Below are positions 50,956 to 57,553 of a DNA stretch of 64,000 nt, piece by piece. Position numbers and translations under genes: made by a program. The notes under the pieces are model-generated. The model was not told where the DNA came from, searched no databases, and saw only the letters and a program-made list of their open reading frames with translations. Source of the stretch: Paraburkholderia phosphatilytica (GTDB lineage Bacteria > Pseudomonadota > Gammaproteobacteria > Burkholderiales > Burkholderiaceae); contig NZ_QQOA01000036.1 of NCBI RefSeq assembly GCF_003443895.1, positions 1-64,000 on the forward strand. Reading direction: 5' to 3'. Within the stretch, counting starts at the first letter, position 1. Each line of letters starts with the position of its first letter.

Positions 50956-51420
50956 CTAGTCACGCATCTCGAGCGCAATGCCCGCCTTCGTTGCGACCAC
51001 GCTGGCCATGGTCATCGGATCGAGGTCGGTGCGGTCGAAGACGAGGCTCAGCTTCGGCAGCGGTGCAAGACCGGCTTCCCGGGACACGGCGGCGCCGGTT
51101 TCGCGACCAGCGTCTGTCAGCGTCACTTCGAACAGCCAGTCTGCGAGAATCCAGCGCGCCAGGCTGATCCATCCGGACGGGCGAAACCCGGTACATACGA
51201 TCACCGCGTCGCCGGCACGCTGGAACAGTTCCGCCAGATAGGCGAGACGTCGTTCGTTCTCCCGCATCCCGGTTTTCGTCGATGCGGCCTCGCAGAGCCC
51301 GCCCAACAGCTGCGCTTCGTCGAGCAGCACCGTCCGGTAAGCGCGACGGCTCAACAGCAGATCGAGCTGTCTGGCCACACCAAGCGCTTTCGATGGACAC
51401 TGCCCGGTCAGCCAGATCAT
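50956..51420 (-). CDS. Degenerate APS-kinase-like (CysC-like) protein
   Basis: This 154-residue protein aligns by eye with adenylylsulfate kinase: MIWLTGQ at the start, TVLLDEAQLLGGLC, MRENERRLAYLAELFQRAG, AVIVCTGFRPSGWISLARWI. However the P-loop of CysC (GLSGSGKST) is replaced by GQCPSKALG without GK(S/T), and the DGDNVR APS site reads DEAQLL. It is therefore unlikely to be an active kinase and may be a regulatory pseudo-enzyme. The ATG at 51420 lies 25 bases after the VirK/YbjX gene stop; a GTG at 51453 overlapping that stop is an alternative. No other sulfate-assimilation gene is nearby. Confidence 0.6.
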   Translation of the reverse strand: MIWLTGQCPSKALGVARQLDLLLSRRAYRTVLLDEAQLLGGLCEAASTKTGMRENERRLAYLAELFQRAGDAVIVCTGFRPSGWISLARWILADWLFEVTLTDAGRETGAAVSREAGLAPLPKLSLVFDRTDLDPMTMASVVATKAGIALEMRD

Positions 51421-51445
51421 CGGCAGAACGCTCGACTGGTCGCAA

Positions 51446-52414
51446 TCAACCACGTCCAACGCTCGCGTCGATCTGCATCGCGAGGCTCGTGCGCAATTCG
51501 TGACGCTTGCGCCGCGTCGCATTGCCGTCGCGGTCCGCGAGATGGTCGGTCACATAGCGCGCAGGCGGCGTCAGGACATGCCAGTTCCGCCAGTGCGCGA
51601 GCGCGCCGCATTCGCGCGAGAGTTCGTCGTAGTCGGCCGCCACGCGACGCTTGCGAAGGCAATAGCGCCAGCTCGAGTAAATGTGCGAACGGGTCGACAC
51701 GAGCAAGGTGCCGTGCGCATTCATCGCCGACGCGACGCACTGCGCGAGATAGATCACGAACACCTTCGGCCGCAACCCGTACCAACGCTTCGTCAACGCG
51801 CGAAACAGCTCGCGGCCGTTTAGCGGGGAGTCCGCACCCTGTACCGAGCCGATGCACATGCGCACGCGCGAACGTTTGCCGCTGAGGTAGGCAAAGCTGA
51901 AGGTGCAGGAGACCACACGCCGTCCCTCGCTGTCGCGAATGCACAGGGTCCAGTCGCCCTCCTTGCAGAACCGCTCGATCGATTCGAGCGTGACGGTCCA
52001 TCGTTCGTCGCCGCGTTCGATGTGCGCAATCTTCCGGTACCCATCGCGGGCAATCTGCGTCGCAAGCCGCGGCGCCTCGCTCATCGTGATCGCCTGGTGA
52101 TCGAGACTTGCGGCAAGACGTCTGCTCGCACCAAAGCGTCCATGCAGGAACGGACGGTGCATGCGTTCGTACACGATCGGATCGCGCCACGCCATGTCGC
52201 GCAACGGCGAGATTTCGCATTGCCTGAGCCAGACGACCGTCGCGTGCCACCAGACCATCGAACGCATCCACAGACGCACGCGGCGCCAGCGATGAAAGAG
52301 CGTCTCGCGTGGATAGAGCGCGTAGCTCGCGCGCCGGATCAACGCGAGCGAATCCGCGAATCTGGCGAGCCAGTGCGTGCGGACGCCAAGCCGGTTGATA
52401 CGTATCGAGTTCAC
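51446..52414 (-). CDS. VirK/YbjX family protein (DUF535)
   Basis: This 322-residue protein has the DUF535 pattern: YALYPRETLFHRWRRVRLWM, MHRPFLHGRFGASRRLAASL, HYLAIT-like region LDHQAITMSEAPRLATQIAR, then GSVQGADSPLNGRELFRALT and GLRPKVFVIYLAQCVASAMN. Members in Salmonella and Shigella (VirK, YbjX) are linked to PmrA/PhoP-type regulation and resistance to cationic peptides; the biochemical function is unknown. It starts with GTG behind TGGAGCTGCT and is followed by the CysC-like gene. It is divergent from the RstA-like regulator at 52580, and the TGTCGAG repeats lie in the shared promoter. Confidence 0.85.
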   Translation of the reverse strand: MNSIRINRLGVRTHWLARFADSLALIRRASYALYPRETLFHRWRRVRLWMRSMVWWHATVVWLRQCEISPLRDMAWRDPIVYERMHRPFLHGRFGASRRLAASLDHQAITMSEAPRLATQIARDGYRKIAHIERGDERWTVTLESIERFCKEGDWTLCIRDSEGRRVVSCTFSFAYLSGKRSRVRMCIGSVQGADSPLNGRELFRALTKRWYGLRPKVFVIYLAQCVASAMNAHGTLLVSTRSHIYSSWRYCLRKRRVAADYDELSRECGALAHWRNWHVLTPPARYVTDHLADRDGNATRRKRHELRTSLAMQIDASVGRG

Positions 52415-52470
52415 AGCAGCTCCATTCGGTATTGCGACGAACGGATGCTAGCTGTCGCGCGCGCTGGCTA

Positions 52471-52510
52471 TGTCGAGTCGTGTCGAGAATTGTCGAGTTT
52501 TGTCGAGCGC
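52471..52510 (+). promoter_or_regulatory. Four tandem TGTCGAG repeats, 10-bp period
   Basis: TGTCGAG starts at 52471, 52481, 52491 and 52501, each with a 3-base spacer, in the 165-base region between the divergent VirK/YbjX-like gene (52414) and the RstA-like gene (52580). The strict 10-bp period places all copies on one DNA face, the expected pattern for cooperative binding of OmpR-family dimers. It is the best candidate autoregulatory site of the RstA-like regulator. Confidence 0.6.
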
Positions 52511-52579
52511 ATCCAGGTACCCTGGAGTGTCTCTGCTATGCTTGGCCGCCGCGCCCTGTTCAATTCCGACGCTACGCCC

Positions 52580-53287
52580 ATGTCTTTCCGGATCCTGCTC
52601 GTCGAAGACGATAGCCGCCTGTCCGCGCTCGTCGCAGGTTATCTCCGCAAACACGACTATCAGGTCGACGTAGTTCTGCATGGCAACGAAGCCGTGCCGG
52701 CCATCCTGAAGGGACAGCCCGATCTCGTGATTCTGGACGTCAACCTGCCTGGCAAGGACGGCTTCCAGATCTGCCGCGAGGCTCGGGAGCAGTACGACGG
52801 CGTGATCATCATGGTCACCGCGCGCGACGAGCACTTCGACGAAGTGCTGGGTCTCGAATTCGGCGCCGACGACTACGTGCACAAGCCGGTCGAACCGCGC
52901 GTGCTGCTCGCGCGAATCAAGGCCCAGTTGCGGCGCGCGGTGGCGCGCGGTGCGGACGCGCCCGCGAAGCGGGAACGCTATACGTTCGGCAAGTTCGAGA
53001 TCAATCGCACGACACGCTCCGTGACGCTGCCCGACGGCAGTCAGCCCGATCTGACCTCGGCCGAATTCGATCTGCTGTGGGTACTGGTAAGTCACGCGGG
53101 TGAAGTCGTGAGTCGCGACGAACTGATGCGGAAGCTCCGCGGAGTGGAGTTCGACGGACTCGATCGCACGATCGACGGCGGCATCTCGAAGCTGCGCCGC
53201 AAGCTGCACGACGACGCCAGCGTTCCGCAACGCATCAAGACCGTGCGCGGCAAAGGCTATCAGTTCAGCAAGATCGCGTGGGAATGA
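52580..53287 (+). CDS. OmpR-family response regulator, RstA-like
   Basis: This 235-residue regulator has a receiver domain (MSFRILLVEDDSRLSALVAG; phospho-Asp in DLVILDVNLPGKDG near residue 55; Thr in IIMVTARDEH; Lys in YVHKPVEP) and a winged helix (about 135-232: LTSAEFDLLWVLVSHAGEVV, ending KTVRGKGYQFSKIAWE). The KPVEP and YQFS features fit RstA. I chose ATG 52580, where the family starts; ATG 52538 would begin only 28 bases after the last TGTCGAG repeat, leaving no room for a promoter. The kinase gene follows after 91 bases. Confidence 0.87.
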   Translation: MSFRILLVEDDSRLSALVAGYLRKHDYQVDVVLHGNEAVPAILKGQPDLVILDVNLPGKDGFQICREAREQYDGVIIMVTARDEHFDEVLGLEFGADDYVHKPVEPRVLLARIKAQLRRAVARGADAPAKRERYTFGKFEINRTTRSVTLPDGSQPDLTSAEFDLLWVLVSHAGEVVSRDELMRKLRGVEFDGLDRTIDGGISKLRRKLHDDASVPQRIKTVRGKGYQFSKIAWE

Positions 53288-53378
53288 CGCGCGCCGAACG
53301 CGTGGCGACAAAACTCTACACGGGCGGCGTGCAAATCGACATTCGCGCACACCATCCGATTTTTTGCAGTTTGCGAAC

Positions 53379-54503
53379 ATGAAGCCGACCGCGCAGAAGC
53401 TTTCCACCTTCCGTTACTGCAAATGGCGATGGCTGCGTTTCCGCCGTTCGTGGACCGATACGCGCGCCGATCGCATCCCAAGCTGGTCCCGGCTCTACGT
53501 GCGCGTCTATCTCCGTCTGCTCGGGCTCACGCTGCTTGCCGCGGCGGTGCCTTTAGTGTGGCTGTCATTCGCGCCGGACACGCGCAACGTCTGGCGCGCG
53601 TTGACGGCACTGCCAGGCGGCGTCGCGCTGCCCGTCGTCGTGCTGCTGGCAATACCCGCCATCGCCGCATACCAATGGATGCGGCCCGTCTGGCTCGATC
53701 TGGTGATGGTGCGCGAACGCGCGATCGACTTCACCGGCGGCCGTTTCAATACGCGCGCCCGCGAATCGCACAGCGTGATCATCGGTCCGCTGGCGCGCAC
53801 GCTGAATGCGCTGGCCGAACGGATGGAACGGCTGATTGCCGCGCAACGCGATCTGACCAACGGCATCTCGCACGAATTGCGCACGCCGCTGGCACGCGTG
53901 CGTTTCGCGCTGGAAAGTCTGCACGAACCGTCCTCGGCGGCGGAATACGAGGGCGCGCTCGCGAGCATCGGTCAGGACGTGACCGAGCTCGACGAGTTGA
54001 TCGACATGAGCCTGACCTACGCGCGGCTCGAATACAGCTCGCTGCAATCGAACCTCGAACCGACTGTGTTCGCCGCGTGGTTCGACACGCAGATCGACGA
54101 TGCGACGCTGCTCTATGCCGACAAGGAAATCGTCCGGAACGTCGAGATCGATCGCGCATTGCGAGTGACGATGGACAAGCGCCTGATGTCCTACGCGATG
54201 CGCAATCTGCTGCGCAACGCCAGCAAATACGCACGTGCACGAATTCAGGTCGGGCTCTCCGTGCGGCATGGCAACGTCGAGATCTTCGTCGAAGACGACG
54301 GCAGCGGCGTGCCGGAAAGCGAGCGCCAGCGCATTTTCGACGCGTTCGTGCGGCTCGACCGGCACACGGGAGGCTACGGTCTCGGCCTCGCGATCACGCA
54401 GCAGGTGCTGCGCGCGCATCATGGCCGGATTGCGGTGACCGATCCGCGGACGTTGAACGGTGCTCGCTTCGAAATGCGCTGGCCGGCCGGCACGACGACG
54501 TGA
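53379..54503 (+). CDS. Sensor histidine kinase with a minimal periplasmic loop, RstB-like
   Basis: This 374-residue kinase pairs with the RstA-like regulator. Two membrane helices (about residues 40-64 and 83-103) are separated by a loop of only about 18 residues (APDTRNVWRALTALPGG), so there is no real periplasmic sensor domain. A HAMP-like linker, the HisKA box LTNGISHELRTPLARVRFAL and the ATPase motifs NLLRNASKYARA, EDDGSGVP and HTGGYGLGLAITQQV follow and look active. RstB of enterobacteria has a longer periplasmic domain. The sensing mechanism may depend on the membrane or a partner protein. ATG 53379 is preferred over TTG 53364. Confidence 0.84.
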   Translation: MKPTAQKLSTFRYCKWRWLRFRRSWTDTRADRIPSWSRLYVRVYLRLLGLTLLAAAVPLVWLSFAPDTRNVWRALTALPGGVALPVVVLLAIPAIAAYQWMRPVWLDLVMVRERAIDFTGGRFNTRARESHSVIIGPLARTLNALAERMERLIAAQRDLTNGISHELRTPLARVRFALESLHEPSSAAEYEGALASIGQDVTELDELIDMSLTYARLEYSSLQSNLEPTVFAAWFDTQIDDATLLYADKEIVRNVEIDRALRVTMDKRLMSYAMRNLLRNASKYARARIQVGLSVRHGNVEIFVEDDGSGVPESERQRIFDAFVRLDRHTGGYGLGLAITQQVLRAHHGRIAVTDPRTLNGARFEMRWPAGTTT

Positions 54504-54518
54504 CGCCGTGCCCTCGCA

Positions 54519-56849
54519 TCAATAGGTATGCCCCAGCTGGATATAGAAGTTGTGGCGCCCGCCCGGTGCGAACGCGACACCGACATAGATCGGCCCGAAC
54601 GAACTGGTGGCGCTCGTGAAGAACGTGATGCTGCGTTTGAGCGGACCGCCGCCGTTCTGGATTTCGCCTTCCCACACGTTCCCGACTTCAACGCTCATAC
54701 CGGCAAACAGGCCGTGGATCGGTGATGCGTCGAACGTCGCGAGCCGGTTCATGTAGGTGACCTGCGCGTAGAACATCGCGTCGCCGGCGAGCTGATCGGC
54801 CGCGTACGCCGACAGATGCTGGAAGCCGCCAAGCGTGAAGCCGAACGGATTGATCGGGTTGGTGTTGCCGAAGTCGTTGCCGCCTTCCACGCTCGCGTTG
54901 AAGCTATGGCGTCCGAAGCTCGCTGCCGCGATCGCTTTGCCATACGCCTCGGTAAAGCTGTTGGTCTGCGTGAACAGCGAACGCTCGCCGCGCAGTTCCA
55001 CAAAATACCCCTGGCGTGGGAACAGCGGATCGTCGAGCTGATCGATCACGAGACGTGCGCGGGCCGTGACCTGGCGGCCGTAAATATCGGGGTACAGCAT
55101 CGACGTGGTGCCGTCGCCGTTGTCCACCTGCAGGTTGTATTGCGGCGACGCAAAGCCGTGCGCGTACGCGACGCCGATCCGGAAATCGCCGAGATTCGAC
55201 AGCGGCAACCCGAAGTCGAGACCCGCGCGCTCGGTTTGCAGCTGATACTGGGTCAGCTTGACCCAAGGGTCGTCCTGATAGATGTTCGCGTAGCGGCGCT
55301 CGAACTCCAGATACGGCGCGACGTAGTAGCCGAACGACTGCGATAGCGGTTGCCGCAGTTCCGCATGCAGGCTCAACAGATCGCTGCCGACGGTGCCGTC
55401 CACGCGTCCTTCGAGTCCCGACGACGTAAGCCACGGCCGGCGATAGCCGAGGTGCAGGCGGAACCCGCCTTCGTCCGACGAGCTTGCCGAGAGGCCCAGA
55501 CCGAACAGCAGGAAGTTCGGCCCCCACGTCTTGTCGTGAGCATCGACCACGAGCGTGTTGCCGGCGCCGTCGCTGACAAGCTGCTGCGTGATGGTATCGA
55601 AGTCGCCGGCATTGGTCAGCGCAAGCAGGTCGCGGTTGAGCGCCTGCGGATCGTAGTTGTCGCCGGCCTGAACATGCAGCGCGTCGCGGATGATTTTCTC
55701 CGGTACCGCGCCGTGCGAGTGGACTTCGATTCGCGTGATGCGGACCGGACCGCTCGCCGGCAACGTGTGCGCCGCGCGCCACGCCGCGTATTGTTCGGGC
55801 GTCAGCGCGAGGTGCTGCAGTTGCGGCAGCGCCGCGCGCGCGGCGGCCTCGCCGGCGGCGATCGCCTGCTTCGCATTGGCGAAGTCGGCAAAACTCAAGG
55901 TGCCGAGCGACGGCTGGATCAGCACGTCGTCGCCGCGCAACTGCTCGCGCTGGCGTGCAACGTTCTGGTGAATCAGGATGCCGATCATCTGCTGCATCAC
56001 GTCGGCGGGTGACGCGAGCGCATCGAGCGGCCGCAGCGGCGAACCGATATCGACCGCGATGATCGTCTGCGCACCCATGTCGTGCGCGGTTTCGACCGGC
56101 AGATTGCTGACGAGCCCTCCATCGACTAGCGTACGACCGTCCACTTCAGTCGGCGCGAACAGGCCTGGCAATGCCATGCTCGCGCGGATCGCCTGCGGCA
56201 GCGAACCGTGGTCGAGCACCACCTTCTCTCCGGTCTGCAGATCCGTCGCGATAGCCCGGTAGGGAATGGACAGCTGGTTGAACGACGCATTGCCTGGCAC
56301 GGCGGACGTCCAGTCCTGCAGCAGCGCCTGCAGACGATTGCCTTGCACGAGTCCTGGAGGCAGTCGAACGCCGTTATCGCTCACGCCGAGCGTCAGGCTG
56401 TTCACGTAAAGCCGCTCGTCTTCCCGTTGCGACTGGGGCAGATCGGCGCGTTCGGTCACATCGAAGGCGATGTCCGCGAGATTGATCTGCGCAAGTCGGC
56501 TCTCCATCTCACGCGCGGTCATCCCGCTCGCGTAGAGACCGCCCACCACGGCGCCCATGCTGGTTGCGGCGATACAGTCCACCGGAATGCGGTTTTCCTC
56601 GAGTACCTTCAGCACGCCGAGATGCGCGTAGCCGCGTGCGCCGCCGCCGGACAGCACGAGACCGACGGCGGGACGGCCCGTTTGCCCGCCGAGCGCGGAA
56701 CACGCGGTGCCTTCGGCGTGCGCGGATGGCAGCAGCCCCCAGAAAAACGCCATCAGCAATGCAGTGGCGCCGATCGCGTGAGTCGTTGTCCGGCGATGCC
56801 TGGTCAGGGCGATATCGTTGAATGCTTGTCTTGCCGAGGTCAAGGCCAT
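54519..56849 (-). CDS. Patatin-like phospholipase autotransporter, type Vd (PlpD-like)
   Basis: This 776-residue protein has a signal peptide (HAIGATALLMAFFWGLLPSA) and three regions. Residues about 55-340 are a patatin domain: oxyanion GGGARGYAHLGVLK, nucleophile elbow ATSMGAVVGG (Ser) and catalytic Asp in LVDGGLVSNLP. Residues about 385-465 are a POTRA-like module (ITRIEVHSHGAVPEKIIRDA). Residues about 470-776 are a 16-strand-type beta-barrel (FRLHLGYRRPWLTSSGLEG), ending in HNFYIQLGHTY with a C-terminal aromatic. This is the order of PlpD (type Vd secretion). It would expose or release a phospholipase A. Two CTTAAG boxes lie in its upstream region (56850-57180). Confidence 0.9.
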   Translation of the reverse strand: MALTSARQAFNDIALTRHRRTTTHAIGATALLMAFFWGLLPSAHAEGTACSALGGQTGRPAVGLVLSGGGARGYAHLGVLKVLEENRIPVDCIAATSMGAVVGGLYASGMTAREMESRLAQINLADIAFDVTERADLPQSQREDERLYVNSLTLGVSDNGVRLPPGLVQGNRLQALLQDWTSAVPGNASFNQLSIPYRAIATDLQTGEKVVLDHGSLPQAIRASMALPGLFAPTEVDGRTLVDGGLVSNLPVETAHDMGAQTIIAVDIGSPLRPLDALASPADVMQQMIGILIHQNVARQREQLRGDDVLIQPSLGTLSFADFANAKQAIAAGEAAARAALPQLQHLALTPEQYAAWRAAHTLPASGPVRITRIEVHSHGAVPEKIIRDALHVQAGDNYDPQALNRDLLALTNAGDFDTITQQLVSDGAGNTLVVDAHDKTWGPNFLLFGLGLSASSSDEGGFRLHLGYRRPWLTSSGLEGRVDGTVGSDLLSLHAELRQPLSQSFGYYVAPYLEFERRYANIYQDDPWVKLTQYQLQTERAGLDFGLPLSNLGDFRIGVAYAHGFASPQYNLQVDNGDGTTSMLYPDIYGRQVTARARLVIDQLDDPLFPRQGYFVELRGERSLFTQTNSFTEAYGKAIAAASFGRHSFNASVEGGNDFGNTNPINPFGFTLGGFQHLSAYAADQLAGDAMFYAQVTYMNRLATFDASPIHGLFAGMSVEVGNVWEGEIQNGGGPLKRSITFFTSATSSFGPIYVGVAFAPGGRHNFYIQLGHTY

Positions 56850-56971
56850 GCGCGTCTCGACGTTTAAAAAACCGAGAGGTTACCCGGTTTTTGCGACGCC
56901 GCGATCAGGTTGCGTTTTTGCATGGCCGCGCTAGCCGGCTCTAAAGGCGCGTCGCACAGCGGATTCCAGAC

Positions 56972-56988
56972 CTTAAGGGAAGCTTAAG
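56972..56988. promoter_or_regulatory. PmrA/QseB-type operator, CTTAAG-N5-CTTAAG
   Basis: Two perfect CTTAAG half-sites (56972-56977, 56983-56988) are spaced by GGAAG. The site is 123 bases upstream of the patatin autotransporter start and 193 bases upstream of the small protein at 57181. Being palindromic in each half, it could serve either gene; nearness favours the autotransporter. Confidence 0.6.
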
Positions 56989-57067
56989 AAATCCCGTGCT
57001 TCTCAGGTGGACCGACACGTTGCGAGGCACGGAAAAACGAAAGCAGGAATCACTGCGCGTGCGGAGC

Positions 57068-57084
57068 CTTAAGACAGGCTTAAC
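57068..57084 (+). promoter_or_regulatory. PmrA/QseB-type operator, CTTAAG-N5-CTTAAC
   Basis: CTTAAG (57068-57073) and CTTAAC (57079-57084) are spaced by ACAGG. A TATAGT -10-like hexamer begins 21 bases after the second half-site and the start codon of the small protein is 97 bases downstream, so this copy is well placed for the gene at 57181. Confidence 0.6.
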
Positions 57085-57180
57085 AGCCGGCATCGACATG
57101 AAAAATATAGTGCTCAAGCGTGTTCCGGAACGCGCCGTTAAATTCCTTGCAGCACCTTACGTCCACCTCCGGAGCATCTC

Positions 57181-57474
57181 ATGACGGTTCCCGCCATTCA
57201 GTCGGCCGGCCAGCCATCCGTGCAGTCCGCGCATGCCGGCAAATCCAGTTCGACCACCGCTTCATCCGCAGCTCAAACGTCCACGTCGTCGTCCGCTAAC
57301 GCGCCAGCCAGCACTACCGCCTCCGCGTCGTACAAGGTGAGCATCAGCAGCGCCGCTCGCGCGGCACTCGCCGAATCCACCGAAACGTCCGTGCAGACCG
57401 CGCAGGAAGCCGGTCGCGGCGATCATCAGGCGCAGCGCCTGCTGGCCAAAGAAAAGGCCCAGAAGGTCAGTTGA
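57181..57474 (+). CDS. Small Ser/Thr/Ala-rich hypothetical protein
   Basis: This 97-residue protein is of low complexity: about residues 20-50 are almost entirely Ser, Thr and Ala. The C-terminal part has more structure, with YKVSISSAARAALAESTE and a Gln/Arg/Lys-rich end (AQRLLAKEKAQKVS). There is no signal peptide or Cys. The SISSAARAAL element recalls the short conserved motif in FlgM-like and other export-associated small proteins, but this is too weak to assign a family. GGAGCATCTC precedes the ATG. It has its own PmrA-type box and a strong terminator (57497), so it is a single-gene transcript. Confidence 0.6.
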   Translation: MTVPAIQSAGQPSVQSAHAGKSSSTTASSAAQTSTSSSANAPASTTASASYKVSISSAARAALAESTETSVQTAQEAGRGDHQAQRLLAKEKAQKVS

Positions 57475-57496
57475 GCAGCCATCGCCCGATCAAGCA

Positions 57497-57529
57497 GAAG
57501 GGCCGTTCGCATGCAGCGAACGGCCCTTC
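57497..57529. terminator. Strong bidirectional hairpin between convergent genes
   Basis: GAAGGGCCGTTCGC (57497-57510) pairs perfectly over 14 bp with GCGAACGGCCCTTC (57516-57529) around a 5-base loop. It lies between the stop of the small protein (57474) and the stop of the RND pump (57554). T-tracts are short on both sides (GTTCTC on plus), but the stem is very stable, so it probably ends both transcripts. Confidence 0.7.
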
Positions 57530-57553
57530 GTTCTCAACGGTGCGAGCGACGGA

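Larger units (their letters stand above)
56850..57180. other. Divergent promoter region between the patatin autotransporter and a small Ser-rich protein, with two PmrA-type boxes
   Basis: These 331 bases separate the autotransporter start (56849, minus) from a small protein start (57181, plus). No ORF is supported. Two direct repeats of the CTTAA-N5-CTTAA type occur at 56972-56988 and 57068-57084 (annotated separately), 80 bases apart. A TATAGT at 57106-57111 is a good -10 candidate for the rightward gene, 21 bases after the second box. The region is notably AT-richer around the boxes. Confidence 0.65.
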
